Shown: positions 42,652-51,621, counted from the stretch's first letter. The stretch: DNA of 64,000 nt from a bacterium (GCA_020849855.1 JADZFO010000007.1:72777-136776); one strand, 5' to 3'. Program-made: numbers and translations. Notes: generated by a model not told the origin, from the sequence alone.

Positions 42652-42705
42652 TTGACTGATCAATCAAGAAGTGATAAGCTCCAAGTTGGTTGATCGTTCA
42701 ACCAA
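42652..42705 (+). promoter_or_regulatory. Two palindromic operators before the TetR gene
   Basis: Site 1, TTGACTGATCAATCAA (42652-42667), and site 2, TTGGTTGATCGTTCAACCAA (42686-42705), share TTG...TGATC...CAA half-sites. TTGACT could be the -35 and GATAAG near 42673-42678 the -10, so a bound TetR dimer would cover the promoter. This is the expected arrangement for autorepression. Confidence 0.75.
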
Positions 42706-42740
42706 TGCAAAGATCCACGCCGTGATCTGTTAAGAACCAA

Positions 42741-43385
42741 ATGAACCCGCCAATCGACACCCGCGTACGCCTGGTCGAGGCCGCCCGCGACCTCTTCCTG
42801 CTGCAGGGCTATAACGCCACCGGCATCGCGCAGATCCTGCGCCAGTCCGGTGCCAACTCCGGCAGCCTCTACCACTTCTTCCCCACGAAGGAGGATCTCC
42901 TCATCGCCGTGCTGGAGTGGTACCGCGACAATATCTGGGAGGGACTGCTTCAGCCTGTCTTCACGCGCATAGACGACCCCATCGAGCGCGTCTTCGGCGT
43001 GCTCGACGGCTACCGCCAGATGCTGATGATGCTGGAGTTTGAGCAGGGCTGCCCCATCGGCAACCTCAGCCTTGAGCTGGCGAACAGCCATCCCAAGGCC
43101 CGTGAACTGATGGTGCTGAACTTCGAGAACTGGAAAGCCGCAATCGGCCAGTGCATCACTGCCGCCCGCGGCCGGCTGCCGGAGAGCATCGAGCCCCAGA
43201 GGCTGGCCACCCTGGTGCTCTGTGTAATGGAAGGGGCGGTAATGCTGGCCCGCAGCTATCGTCACATCGCACCTTTTGACGAAGCTGTGCTGCAGCTGCG
43301 GGAGTACTTTGATCGGCTGATCGCCGAAGGAACACGCTGGGGCGGCCCGCAAAGGGCCAGCCTTGGCAGGATTGTCTCGAACTGA
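42741..43385 (+). CDS. TetR-family transcriptional regulator
   Basis: 214 residues. N-terminal helix-turn-helix: RVRLVEAARDLFLLQGYNAT, GIAQILRQSGANSGSLYHFF, KEDLLIAVLEWY. The C-terminal ligand domain includes GCPIGNLSLELANSHPKARE, typical of the subgroup resembling AcuR/YxaF. A pair of palindromes directly upstream is the probable operator. The start is the first ATG of the conserved domain. The AHSA1-like gene follows 25 nt downstream, so both are likely transcribed and repressed together; the regulator may sense a ligand of that protein. Confidence 0.9.
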   Translation: MNPPIDTRVRLVEAARDLFLLQGYNATGIAQILRQSGANSGSLYHFFPTKEDLLIAVLEWYRDNIWEGLLQPVFTRIDDPIERVFGVLDGYRQMLMMLEFEQGCPIGNLSLELANSHPKARELMVLNFENWKAAIGQCITAARGRLPESIEPQRLATLVLCVMEGAVMLARSYRHIAPFDEAVLQLREYFDRLIAEGTRWGGPQRASLGRIVSN

Positions 43386-43410
43386 AGCTACATGATTCCA
43401 GGGGGACGAT

Positions 43411-44031
43411 ATGAAGTGTGAACTCAAGAGCGACTATCCGCTGACGGACAGCGCCTGCAAGGAAGCCACTGGCAGGACCATCAAGCAGTGGCATGAACTG
43501 CTGGACGCCCAGGGCGGCCCCTCCGTCGGCCGGCGCAACCTTGGCATGTTCCTCGCCACGGACCACAAGGTGCCAGACTGGTGGGCCACCACGCTGGTGG
43601 TGGAGTACGAGAAGCTCAAAAGCCCGCCAAAGAAGGACGGCCTGCACGAAGGCTACTTCATCTGCGTAACCAAGACCATCAACGCACCCTTCGACAAACT
43701 CTGGGAAGCCTGGACTGAGCCGGCCCAGCTCAGCAGGTGGTTCGGCGCGGGAAGCAAGGCCGATGTCCGCGACGGCGGCAGCTACTGCAACAGCGACGGC
43801 GACCAGGGCAATTTCCTTCGCGTGCGCGAAAACAAGGATCTGCGCTTCAGCTGGGACAACCCAGCCTTCCCACATACATCGCTGGTGGACGTTGTCCCCA
43901 GTGACAAAGGCAAGGGCAAGAGCCACGTGATGCTTACTCACACCCGCATCCAGACACGTGAGGAAGCCGACGGGCTGCGGCGGGCCTGGGGCGAGGCCTT
44001 TGAGAAGCTCAAGAAGCTGCTGGAAGGCTGA
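43411..44031 (+). CDS. Two-part protein: N-terminal DUF4287-like helical domain plus SRPBCC domain
   Basis: 206 residues. Residues 1-70 (DSACKEATGRTIKQWHELLD, then RRNLGMFLATDHKVPDWWAT) resemble the DUF4287 helical domain. Residues 75-206 form an AHSA1-like domain (VTKTINAPFDKLWEAW, PAQLSRWFGAG, DLRFSWDNPAFPHTS, GKSHVMLTHTRI). Such fusions occur in many bacteria without known function. AGGGGGA lies 5 nt before the ATG. Cotranscription with the TetR gene is likely. Confidence 0.85.
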   Translation: MKCELKSDYPLTDSACKEATGRTIKQWHELLDAQGGPSVGRRNLGMFLATDHKVPDWWATTLVVEYEKLKSPPKKDGLHEGYFICVTKTINAPFDKLWEAWTEPAQLSRWFGAGSKADVRDGGSYCNSDGDQGNFLRVRENKDLRFSWDNPAFPHTSLVDVVPSDKGKGKSHVMLTHTRIQTREEADGLRRAWGEAFEKLKKLLEG

Positions 44032-44181
44032 GCTGCCAATCGTCGCGCGCGTTGAGCCGGCCTAGTTAAAGACTAGTAATCTAATTACGAGACGATATAT
44101 CAGATTTCACCAAACTGCGATGCGCGCGGCCGGCTGGCACGGTATCTTTCTGCGTCAGACACAGTCACGGAGGACAGCAAG

Positions 44182-44586
44182 ATGTTGATGGAATGGAGCC
44201 CCAGCCTCAGCGTGGAGGTGGGTCAGATCGATGCCGAGCACCGCGGCCTGGTCAATACGATCAACGAGCTTCACGATGCCATGCTGCACGCCAAGGGCAA
44301 GGAAGTGATCGGCGGGATCATCGAGCGCCTGGCCCGCTATGCCGTGCACCACTTCGCGACCGAAGAGAAGCTGATGCAGGAGGCACACTACCCCGGCTAC
44401 GCCCTGCACAAGGCCGAGCACGACGCCTTCGTCAAGAAGGTGGCGCATTTCAAGGAGGAGTTCGGCCAGGGCAAGGTGATGCTGACCACCGAAGTGATCA
44501 ACTACCTGAAGGATTGGCTCAAGCATCACATTATGGAGACTGACAAGAAGTACACCCAGAGCCTGCATGCCGCCGGTGTTCATTAG
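44182..44586 (+). CDS. Bacteriohemerythrin
   Basis: 134 residues, a complete four-helix di-iron O2-binding protein. Iron ligands: H20 (IDAEH), H57 and E61 (HHFATEE), H76 and H80 (HKAEH), H116 and D121 (HIMETD). The N-terminal MEWSPSLSVEVGQIDAEH motif is typical. GGAGGA lies about 8 nt before the ATG, so it has a leader; GATATATCA near 44093 is a promoter candidate. It probably buffers or carries oxygen in the cytoplasm. Confidence 0.95.
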   Translation: MLMEWSPSLSVEVGQIDAEHRGLVNTINELHDAMLHAKGKEVIGGIIERLARYAVHHFATEEKLMQEAHYPGYALHKAEHDAFVKKVAHFKEEFGQGKVMLTTEVINYLKDWLKHHIMETDKKYTQSLHAAGVH

Positions 44587-44626
44587 GCGCAGGAGGCCAC
44601 GCCGGCCCGGCTCAGGCTTTTGATGT

Positions 44627-45193
44627 TCAGTCCGCGCTGTGGGTCAGCAGCCACACGAGGCTGGCCCACAGCACGGGCGTCAGCATGTTGACGCCCAGCT
44701 CCAGGGGTGAGAAATCGCGGTAGGGATGCCAGATCTGCAGGGTCTCACAGAAGGCGCCCCAGCCGGAGCAGACCAGCACGCTGCGCAGACCGGCGCCAGG
44801 GACATCCCAGAGGCTAAGCCACAGACGCAGGCGCGCCAGGGCCGAACCGGCGGCGCCGGGCAGGCCGGCGCGGGCCCGCTCCGCTGCTGCCTTGCGCCGC
44901 GCGGACAGCGCCCGGGTGGAACGCCCGCGCTGCTGCGAGACCGGGGGCAGCTCGGATCCCAGCAGGCTGCCGGGATAGCGCCAGCTCAGGCGGTAGCTGA
45001 GGCTGAAGGCCGAGAGCATGCCAAAGTGCTTGGGCACATCCTGCCAGTCCATCTCCCACCAGGGCGGCGCCCAGAGGCTGATCTTCAGGGTGATGACGTG
45101 CCCCAGGAATACCAGTGCGCCAAGAAACAGCGCGCAGTAGCGCAGCCAGTTCAGGCGGTTTGGCAGGCTGGCTGGGCGGGAGCGGGGCGGCAT
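44627..45193 (-). CDS. VanZ-like membrane protein
   Basis: 188 residues with three or four hydrophobic segments. VPKHFGMLSAFSLSYR and GAFCETLQIWHPYRDFSPLE followed by LGVNMLTPVLWASLVWLL resemble the conserved H and E-x2-Q-x(4-6)-R-x-D/P-x-E-x3-N pattern of VanZ-like proteins. An Arg/Ala-rich cytoplasmic loop of about 45 residues interrupts it. TAAACT (minus strand, 45208-45203) ends 9 nt before the ATG. VanZ domains have no settled function here. Confidence 0.72.
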   Translation of the reverse strand: MPPRSRPASLPNRLNWLRYCALFLGALVFLGHVITLKISLWAPPWWEMDWQDVPKHFGMLSAFSLSYRLSWRYPGSLLGSELPPVSQQRGRSTRALSARRKAAAERARAGLPGAAGSALARLRLWLSLWDVPGAGLRSVLVCSGWGAFCETLQIWHPYRDFSPLELGVNMLTPVLWASLVWLLTHSAD

Positions 45194-45309
45194 GGCGCCC
45201 AGAGTTTACTGGCTGCGGGCCAGTGTCCTTTTTGCTGAATCGCTGACACAGGAGCCGCTGATGCGTACTTTGAGCTTTCTTTTGCTGGCTGTTCCAGACG
45301 CAGCCGTGT

Positions 45310-46404
45310 TTACTGACGGCTGCGCGCCAGGGCCCGGGCGTAGAGCGTTTCGGCCATGTAGCTGCTGCGCACCAGGGGCGATGAAGCCACTCCGGCAAAG
45401 CCCAGCTCGAGGGCATAGTCCCGCAGCGCGCCGAACTCGTCGGGCGGCACGAAACGCTGCACCGCCAGCTTTCCGGGGATGGCGCGCGGCATAAGGTACT
45501 GGCCGATGGTGACCAGATCCACACCGCGCTCACGCAGGATCGCCAGGGCCTCGCGGACCTGCTGATCCGTCTCGCCGAGGCCCAGCATCAGCGCGGTCTT
45601 GGTGAACATGCTGTGGCCAAGGCGGGCTGCCTCCTCGCGCGCGATGTCCAGCACGCGCAGGCTGCGTTCCCAGGTGGCCTTGTGCCGGGCCAGCTTCTGC
45701 AGTTCCGGCACGGTCTCGACGTTGTGCGCAAACACATCCGGCCGCGAGCGCACCACCGAGCGGATGCTCTCCTCATCGCCCTTGAAGTCCCCGGTGAGGA
45801 TCTCGATGCCGGTGCCGGAGACGTAGGCTGTCGTCCACAGCTCAGCCGTGGACTGTCCAAGGTCGGAGGTCGGAGGTCTGAAGTGGCTCGATGCTGCTTC
45901 AGAAGGGACTGTCCCGGAATCGTTGTTCAGACCTCCGATATTCGACATCCGACCGTTCGTTGTGTGAAGCGCATCCAGGTCCAGCACCAGCTCGCCGCAG
46001 AGCTCGCGGATGGCCTCAATGGTGGCCACCCAGTGTGCAGCGCCACTGTCCGGCAGGTCGTCGCGGTCGACACAGGTCATCACCGTGTACTTCAGGCCGA
46101 GGCCCTGCACGCTTTCCGCAACCCGCCGGGGCTCCGCCGGGTCAAGCGGCCTGGGCTTGCCGAAGTTCACATCACAAAAGGCGCAGTTGCGGGTGCAGGT
46201 GTCGCCCATCAGCATGTAGGTGGCGGTTCCTCGGGCCCAGCACTGGCCGATGTTGGGGCAGTTGGCTTCCTTGCAGACGGTGGCGGTGGCGCCGACGCTG
46301 CGGTCAATCATCTCGCGCACCTGGCTGCTCAGACGGCGCACCTTCAGCCATGAAGGCCGGGCGGGCAGCTCGGGGGCAAGGCTTGTTTCGGTCCTGACAC
46401 TCAC
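45310..46404 (-). CDS. lipA: Lipoyl synthase with an in-frame repeat-derived insertion
   Basis: Inserts two sulfur atoms into octanoyl groups on lipoate-dependent enzymes. Auxiliary cluster cysteines C44/C49/C55 (CKEANCPNIGQC), radical-SAM C70/C74/C77 (CTRNCAFC) and the C-terminal VRSSY serine are all present. Family members run about 290-320 residues; this one has 364 because some 50 extra residues lie between AIREL (residue 131) and IEILTGDFKGD (residue 200). Much of that insert is encoded by an inverted heptad DNA repeat. The core motifs are intact, so it is likely active. The GTG follows TAGTAT (46416-46411) by 6 nt. Confidence 0.95.
   Translation of the reverse strand: MSVRTETSLAPELPARPSWLKVRRLSSQVREMIDRSVGATATVCKEANCPNIGQCWARGTATYMLMGDTCTRNCAFCDVNFGKPRPLDPAEPRRVAESVQGLGLKYTVMTCVDRDDLPDSGAAHWVATIEAIRELCGELVLDLDALHTTNGRMSNIGGLNNDSGTVPSEAASSHFRPPTSDLGQSTAELWTTAYVSGTGIEILTGDFKGDEESIRSVVRSRPDVFAHNVETVPELQKLARHKATWERSLRVLDIAREEAARLGHSMFTKTALMLGLGETDQQVREALAILRERGVDLVTIGQYLMPRAIPGKLAVQRFVPPDEFGALRDYALELGFAGVASSPLVRSSYMAETLYARALARSRQ
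45861..45954 (-). repeat. Inverted heptad repeat inside lipA
   Basis: Left arm 45861-45882 (GGTCGGA, GGTCGGA, GGTCTGA) and right arm 45926-45954, which on the other strand reads GGTCGGA, TGTCGAA, TATCGGA, GGTCTGA. The arms can pair with mismatches around a 43-nt loop. It encodes LipA residues 151-182 and is the same class as the intergenic heptads at 63273. Confidence 0.8.
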
Positions 46405-46522
46405 CGGCTAATACTAGCGCCAGACTGCCGCGCCTGCAGGAAAGCGCCCGGTCCTGATCCGGGCCTTCTCAAAACCTGAATAGACAAGCTCAGCAAGTGA
46501 GATTAAATTTCCTGAGGTCTAC

Positions 46523-46550
46523 TTGACATTGCCCACGGGCGAGCTATACT
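46523..46550 (+). promoter_or_regulatory. Sigma-70-type promoter of the KimA-like gene
   Basis: TTGACA (46523-46528) and TATACT (46545-46550) with a 16-nt spacer: the best canonical promoter in the window. Transcription would begin near 46557, leaving a leader of about 73 nt. Confidence 0.8.
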
Positions 46551-46629
46551 CCCCGGCCTCCGATTCCGGAAGCTGGGCCACAGCGCAAGCCGCGACCCTC
46601 CCATTTCCCACATCGGCTGGAGCAGAAAA

Positions 46630-48633
46630 ATGGTTGAGACAGAGCCTAAGCCGCCGGTCTCTCCAGATGCCGGATCCACGGGTCCGGACAAGTCCGCAGA
46701 GGCTGACAAGCCTCCGGAACGAGGGCGCCTAGGCGCCCTTCGCACCTTCTTCCTCGGGCCACCGCTGGCGACAAGCGTCCATCTGGCACACAGGCTCCCC
46801 ATCCTGCTTGCTCTGCCTGTGCTTGCTTCGGATGCCCTGTCATCCAACGCCTACGCGACTGAGGAGATCATGCACGTGCTGGCCTCCGCACATCGCTACA
46901 TGGGGGGTCCGCCAACGCTGCACCTGGTTCTGCCAATCACACTGGCGATAGCTGTCTTGATGTTCATCATCATGGCAAGCTATCGACGTGCGGTACTGAT
47001 GTATCCGGAAAGCGGCGGTTCATACACCGTGGCCCGCAAGAACCTGGGCGCAACCGCAGGCCTGGTAGCCGGCTCAGCGCTGGTTATCGACTACATCCTT
47101 ACAGTTGCGGTGAGCGTCAGTGCGGGCATTGCCGCGTTGTGCTCCTACGCACCAGTTCTTTTGGACTACAAGGTTTTGCTGGCGCTGCTGCTTATCGTTG
47201 TCATTTCCTGGGTTAACCTGCGCGGCACCAAGGAGTCCGGATGGACATTCGCTTTCCCAGCATACGGCTTCGTCGGCATGATGCTGATCCTGATTGGTGT
47301 GTTCCTGTGGCGCTACTTCACGGGGGGAGTGCATCCCCTGCCCGTCCCAGACCATGCAGTGCAGGCAACAACTGCTTTCAGTACCTTCCTGCTGCTCAAG
47401 GCCTTTTCCAACGGTTGCGCCGCGCTGACCGGAGTGGAGGCAATCAGTAACGGTGTTCAGATCTTTCGCCCGCCAGAAGCACAGAATGCTTCCAAGACAC
47501 TGCTATTGCTCATCCTGACCTCCGTGACCGTGTTCGCTGGTCTGGGTTTTGCCGCTTACAGCTTTCACATACTTCCCAATGAGCGTGAGACGCTGGTATC
47601 GCAGATAGCCAGGGCGACCTTCCTTGGAGGTGGTTATCTGCCTGATGCCCTTGGGCAACTGCTCTTCGCGTTGGCCATTGGCTCGGTACTGGCAGTCCTG
47701 ATCGTCGCTTCCAACACTGCTTTTGCGGATTTTCCGCGTCTGCTGGCATTCATTGCTCGAGATGGTTATGCCCCGCGTGTGCTGCTGAGCCAGGGCGATC
47801 GTCTGGTCTACAACCGCGGCATCCTGGCGCTGATGGTGATCAGCGCAGGTCTGGTACTGTTCTTCCAGGCCTCCGTTAATCTGCTGATCCCGCTTTACGC
47901 AGTGGGCGTCTTCCTGTGCTTCACCCTGTCCCAGGCCGGCATGTTCTACCGCATCATCAGCGATCGGCAAAAGGGTTGGCTGGCGGCGGCGGCGGTGAAC
48001 GCAATAGGCACCATTGCTACCGGCTCGGTGATGTGCGTCATCGCCATCACCAAGTTCAGCCAGGGCGCCTGGCTGGTCGTGGTGCTGATCCCGCTGCTGG
48101 TGCTGGCCGGGCGCGCGATCAAGCGGCACTACCAGTGGTTCGAGCGCCGGCTGGCGGTCTATGACAATGATGAGAACCCGCTGCGCCGTGAATCCAGCCA
48201 GCCCTGCGTGATCTGTCTGATCAGCTCCGACATCAACCGCGGAACCCTGGAAGGCCTGGAGGTGGCGCGGGCGCTCACCGGTACAGCGCAGGGCTCCGAG
48301 ATCCGGGCCCTGCACGTTGAGCTCAACCCGGCGCGCACGGCCCTGCTGGTCAGCCGCTTTGAGCAGCTCGTCACGCCGAACTATCCCGGGATCACGCTGG
48401 AGATCGTGCCCTCGCCCTACCGCTGGCTGGTGCAGCCGGTGCTGCAGTACATCGAGCAGCTCCAGAGTGAAAGCGGACGCCGGCGGCGCATCATCGTGCT
48501 GCTGCCCGAGTTTGAAACCGGCAACCTTTTCGAACAGCTGCTGCACAACAACTCGGCGGCCAACCTGCGCCGGGCCCTGATGAAGCAGCCGGAGGTGACA
48601 ATCATCACCAATCGCTTCTTCCTCAGAAAGTAA
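46630..48633 (+). CDS. APC-family transporter, KimA (YdaO)-like potassium importer
   Basis: 667 residues with about 12 transmembrane helices and a cytoplasmic C-terminal domain of about 150 residues. LPVLASDALSSNAYATEEIM and the SYRRAVLMYPESGGSYTVAR segment match the KimA type of the amino-acid/polyamine superfamily, whose characterised members import K+. The N-terminal 30 residues are Pro/Asp/Glu-rich. The tail (RRIIVLLPEFETGNLF) matches the family's regulatory domain. GGAG lies 9 nt before the ATG. I see no c-di-AMP riboswitch in the leader. Confidence 0.85.
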   Translation: MVETEPKPPVSPDAGSTGPDKSAEADKPPERGRLGALRTFFLGPPLATSVHLAHRLPILLALPVLASDALSSNAYATEEIMHVLASAHRYMGGPPTLHLVLPITLAIAVLMFIIMASYRRAVLMYPESGGSYTVARKNLGATAGLVAGSALVIDYILTVAVSVSAGIAALCSYAPVLLDYKVLLALLLIVVISWVNLRGTKESGWTFAFPAYGFVGMMLILIGVFLWRYFTGGVHPLPVPDHAVQATTAFSTFLLLKAFSNGCAALTGVEAISNGVQIFRPPEAQNASKTLLLLILTSVTVFAGLGFAAYSFHILPNERETLVSQIARATFLGGGYLPDALGQLLFALAIGSVLAVLIVASNTAFADFPRLLAFIARDGYAPRVLLSQGDRLVYNRGILALMVISAGLVLFFQASVNLLIPLYAVGVFLCFTLSQAGMFYRIISDRQKGWLAAAAVNAIGTIATGSVMCVIAITKFSQGAWLVVVLIPLLVLAGRAIKRHYQWFERRLAVYDNDENPLRRESSQPCVICLISSDINRGTLEGLEVARALTGTAQGSEIRALHVELNPARTALLVSRFEQLVTPNYPGITLEIVPSPYRWLVQPVLQYIEQLQSESGRRRRIIVLLPEFETGNLFEQLLHNNSAANLRRALMKQPEVTIITNRFFLRK

Positions 48634-48700
48634 ACAGGCAGGATGCCTGCGCCGCCGTCTGCTGCTTCGCGCCCCTGTGCGGATCAGCTGGCGGCGGCGA

Positions 48701-49603
48701 CTAGCCCGCCAGGCCTGCGCAGTAGTCCAGAATCGTGCCTGCCGCGTCCACACCGTGCTGGCTCTCGATGGTCTCAAAGCCCGGCGCCGCGTTGACCTCC
48801 AGCACCATGGCTGAGCCGTCATCGCGGTGGACGATGTCTATCCCGGCAAGGCCAAGACTAAAGGCCGCCGCCGCCCGGTCAGCCAGCTCGGCCAGCTCAT
48901 CGCTAAGCTCGGCCGGCTCCGCTCCGCCGCCCAGATGGTGGTTGCTGCGGAAGCTCTCGCCGTTTGAAGAGAGGCGCACCGCCCAGCGCGCCGAGCCGCC
49001 GATGACCAGCACGCGGAAGCTCTCGCGTGCCGCCCGCGGATAGTAGCGCTGCAGCATCACGTCATAGTTCACCACGTTCATCGCGCTTAGCACACTGTCC
49101 ACGGCATCCGGGCCATTGGCCAGGATCACGCCGACGCCCTGGCTGCCGCGGATGAACTTCAGCACCAGGGGATAGCCGCCCAGCGCCGCGGCTGCCGCCG
49201 GCAGGTCCGCCGGGCTGCGCAATAGCAGGCTGTCCGGCACCGGCAGGCCGGCGGCTGCAAGCTGGGCCAGGGCGTTGAACTTGCAGCGCAGAGGCGTCAG
49301 GGCCTCGGGCGGGTTAAGCAGGGGATAGCCGCAGCGGCGGATCACATCCAGGGCATAGACCGCGAAGTCGGTGGCCAGACTGCCCATGCGCGGGATGAAG
49401 ACCGTGCGGCCCGGCGGGAAGGCGACCCGCGGATGGCTGACGCTCAGCGCGCCGTCCTGCAGCCCCAGCACCAGCTCATGCGCGTCCAGCATGTGCAACT
49501 CGAAACGGCCGCTGCGCTGTCCCGCGGCCTCCAGAAAGCGGCGTGTCGCCGCAGCCTCGGGCTTGCGGGTGAGGAGAATGAGCTGGGGCAAGGAAGAATC
49601 CAC
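48701..49603 (-). CDS. RimK-like ATP-grasp ligase
   Basis: 300 residues. ATP-grasp enzymes of the RimK group add amino acids, often glutamate, to protein or small-molecule carboxylates. GYPLVLKFIRGSQGVGVILA is the lysine and glycine-rich ATP loop, FRVLVIGGSARWAVRL supplies the adenine strand and SAMVLEVNAAPGFETIE the magnesium ligands; the N-terminal preATP domain is LILLTRKPEAAATRRFLEAA. A longer reading is excluded: TACAAT (49615-49610 on the minus strand) ends 6 nt before the GTG at 49603. The substrate is unknown. Confidence 0.9.
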   Translation of the reverse strand: MDSSLPQLILLTRKPEAAATRRFLEAAGQRSGRFELHMLDAHELVLGLQDGALSVSHPRVAFPPGRTVFIPRMGSLATDFAVYALDVIRRCGYPLLNPPEALTPLRCKFNALAQLAAAGLPVPDSLLLRSPADLPAAAAALGGYPLVLKFIRGSQGVGVILANGPDAVDSVLSAMNVVNYDVMLQRYYPRAARESFRVLVIGGSARWAVRLSSNGESFRSNHHLGGGAEPAELSDELAELADRAAAAFSLGLAGIDIVHRDDGSAMVLEVNAAPGFETIESQHGVDAAGTILDYCAGLAG

Positions 49604-49625
49604 GCAGGCATTGTAAGACGAAGAA

Positions 49626-49650
49626 TTACAGGAGACACAGAGACACAGAG
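49626..49650 (+). repeat. Left copy of 25-bp inverted repeat
   Basis: TTACAGGAGACACAGAGACA followed by CAGAG, built from GAGACACA octamers. An exact reverse complement is at 50944-50968. A third, diverged copy is at 63361-63384. Confidence 0.88.
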
Positions 49651-49707
49651 TAAGAACGAGCAGGCTATGGGGCAAACGGCTGGCGTGGCCATGTTCTCGC
49701 GTCTTGC

Positions 49708-50913
49708 TTAGCCCGCACTACGTCGTGCACAGCGCAGGCAAAACAGCGCGGTCTGCCATAGCGCATAGGTCGTCCCACTGTAGAACAGCAGCGCCGGCAG
49801 CCATACCCATTGCCCCGCATCGACGCTATAGATGGTGTTAGGCGCAAAAGTCAGCAACAGGTTGTCATTCATCCCGCGGCACCAAACCGGGGTCAAGGTT
49901 GGGAAGATGCAACTAAGCGCCAGGTGCAGCGGCAACAGGACGCGGCTGCCGATCAGTTCAAGTACATTCGCCAGTGGTCCGAGGCCGCGAGTGAAGAACA
50001 CGCCGAGGCTGATCGGGTAACAGGCTGCCGCCAGCACAGCGATGGCCGCAATGAGTGTTCCAGCGCCTGCGGCCGCCACCCTTAGCGAGCTGGCCTCCGG
50101 CCGCTTGGCCCAATTTCGCAGCTCGGAGATCAATAGCACGAACAACGCTACTCCCGCCGCCAGCGGCAGTGCAATCTCCGGCATGCTGAAATTGCGCGGA
50201 TCGGGATAGTTGTAGCTCGCACCGCTGGCGCTGGCCTGCGTGAAGTCGTAATGCATATTGAGCTGCGTGAAGTTAGTCTGCGTCCAAAAGGTGAGACCTG
50301 TACCCAGGCCCGCCAGCATGAAGCTCAACATCCGGTTGGCCCAGCCGCCGCGCACCACCACGAACAGACAAGCGGCGAACAGCGCATAGGCCGGCAGTCG
50401 GAACCAGCTGCCCAGGGTGGCATTGAGGTAGTCGCTCCAGGCCGGGTTGAGCAAGATGTTGGCGGTCAGGTCGCTGCCAAAGGCCGGCGGGTCAATGCTG
50501 CGCGGTTCGAAAAGCGGCAACACTGCATACACCGCCGCCAGGACCAAGGCCGGTGCCGCGCAGCCCAGTAGTGATGAAATGAGCACGCCGCGCAGCGCCG
50601 GCTGCTCGCCAATCGGGCTGCTCTGCCAGCCGCCGACACCATCGCGCTCATCAGTCTGCAAGTTGCGCATTCCCTCGGCGGCGGCGTATAGCAGGCCGAA
50701 GTGCGCGGCTAGCGCTGCGCTCGCCGGCAGCAGACGCAAGCCGAAATTGGCTAGCCCGGGGACCCCGGCGGCAGCGTCAGCTTGCACCATCAGCAGCCCC
50801 GCGATCAACACGAGCCAGGCCAACAGAAACACAATCAGGCCGCGCGCCGGAGTGCGCAGCAGGCGCCGCCAATACAAGGTCAGATGCGGCAGTTCTTCTT
50901 TGAACAGGTTCAC
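49708..50913 (-). CDS. Multi-pass membrane protein, ABC-2-permease-like, between inverted repeats
   Basis: 401 residues and about nine hydrophobic segments (for example [51 protein letters not shown]). A cytoplasmic segment with [20 protein letters not shown] resembles the conserved region of ABC-2-type permeases (E-R-x-x-G ... P), so it could be an exporter subunit, but no ATPase is adjacent. GTG start, with TATAAT (50926-50921) ending 7 nt upstream. Base composition is slightly more AT-rich. Bracketed by exact 25-bp inverted repeats. Confidence 0.72.
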   Translation of the reverse strand: MNLFKEELPHLTLYWRRLLRTPARGLIVFLLAWLVLIAGLLMVQADAAAGVPGLANFGLRLLPASAALAAHFGLLYAAAEGMRNLQTDERDGVGGWQSSPIGEQPALRGVLISSLLGCAAPALVLAAVYAVLPLFEPRSIDPPAFGSDLTANILLNPAWSDYLNATLGSWFRLPAYALFAACLFVVVRGGWANRMLSFMLAGLGTGLTFWTQTNFTQLNMHYDFTQASASGASYNYPDPRNFSMPEIALPLAAGVALFVLLISELRNWAKRPEASSLRVAAAGAGTLIAAIAVLAAACYPISLGVFFTRGLGPLANVLELIGSRVLLPLHLALSCIFPTLTPVWCRGMNDNLLLTFAPNTIYSVDAGQWVWLPALLFYSGTTYALWQTALFCLRCARRSAG

Positions 50914-50943
50914 TCAGTTGATTATATCCCCGTTCATTTCTTT

Positions 50944-50968
50944 CTCTGTGTCTCTGTGTCTCCTGTAA
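50944..50968 (-). repeat. Right copy of 25-bp inverted repeat
   Basis: Exact reverse complement of 49626-49650. Together they delimit a 1343-bp segment holding a single gene. It lies 30 nt upstream of that gene's start. Confidence 0.88.
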
Positions 50969-50990
50969 ATCTTCTCTTTCTTCAGGCAGG

Positions 50991-50996
50991 TACAAT
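50991..50996 (+). promoter_or_regulatory. -10 box TACAAT of hslV
   Basis: TACAAT ends 7 nt before the ATG at 51004 and no Shine-Dalgarno is present, so the hslV mRNA should be leaderless. Confidence 0.62.
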
Positions 50997-51003
50997 CACG
51001 GCG

Positions 51004-51621
51004 ATGGGGCAAGCAGGGGCAGAAAACAGCATGGCGATGCACGGCACAACGATTCTCGCCGTGCGCCGCGGCGGGATCACCGCGCTGGGCGGCGACGGCC
51101 AGGTAACAGTCGGCAACAGCGTGATGAAGGCGAAGGCGGTCAAGATCCGCCGCCTGCAGGGCGGCAACGTGCTGGCGGGCTTCGCCGGCAGCGTGGCCGA
51201 TGCCCTGACCCTTTTTGACCGCTTCGAGGCGAAGCTGCGCGAGCATCCCAGCCTGCGGCGGGCGGCGGTTGAGCTGGCCAAGGACTGGCGCTCTGACCGC
51301 TATCTGCGGCACCTGCAGGCCATGCTGATCGCAGCCGATGCGGACAGCCTGCTGCTGGTGTCAGGCACAGGCGAAGTGCTGGAGCCCGATGCCGTGCTGC
51401 CGCCTGCGCTGGATGGACAGGCTGCTGTGGCAGCCGGTACTGCAGCAGAAACCGCGCTGGCTGTCGGCTCCGGCGGCAACTTCGCGGTGGCGGCCGCCCG
51501 CGCGCTGCTGCGGCACAGCCAGCTCAGCGCTATGGAGATAGTGCGCGAGTCGCTGGGCGTCGCGGCGGAGCTGTGCATCTACACCAACGGCAACCTGACC
51601 GTTGAGCAGGTGGGCGGCTGA
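51004..51621 (+). CDS. hslV: ATP-dependent protease peptidase subunit HslV
   Basis: Proteasome-related peptidase that forms a dodecamer degrading proteins unfolded by HslU. 205 residues. The active N-terminal threonine is the first Thr of [12 protein letters not shown], so a 14-residue propeptide must be removed. [40 protein letters not shown] and [17 protein letters not shown] are conserved. HslU is not adjacent; instead a DciA-like gene follows with a one-base overlap. Leaderless start. Confidence 0.95.
   Translation: MGQAGAENSMAMHGTTILAVRRGGITALGGDGQVTVGNSVMKAKAVKIRRLQGGNVLAGFAGSVADALTLFDRFEAKLREHPSLRRAAVELAKDWRSDRYLRHLQAMLIAADADSLLLVSGTGEVLEPDAVLPPALDGQAAVAAGTAAETALAVGSGGNFAVAAARALLRHSQLSAMEIVRESLGVAAELCIYTNGNLTVEQVGG

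Noticed and set aside
46551-46629. c-di-AMP riboswitch upstream of the KimA-like transporter
   Set aside because: The leader is only about 73 nt, too short for a ydaO-type riboswitch, and I see none of its conserved segments.
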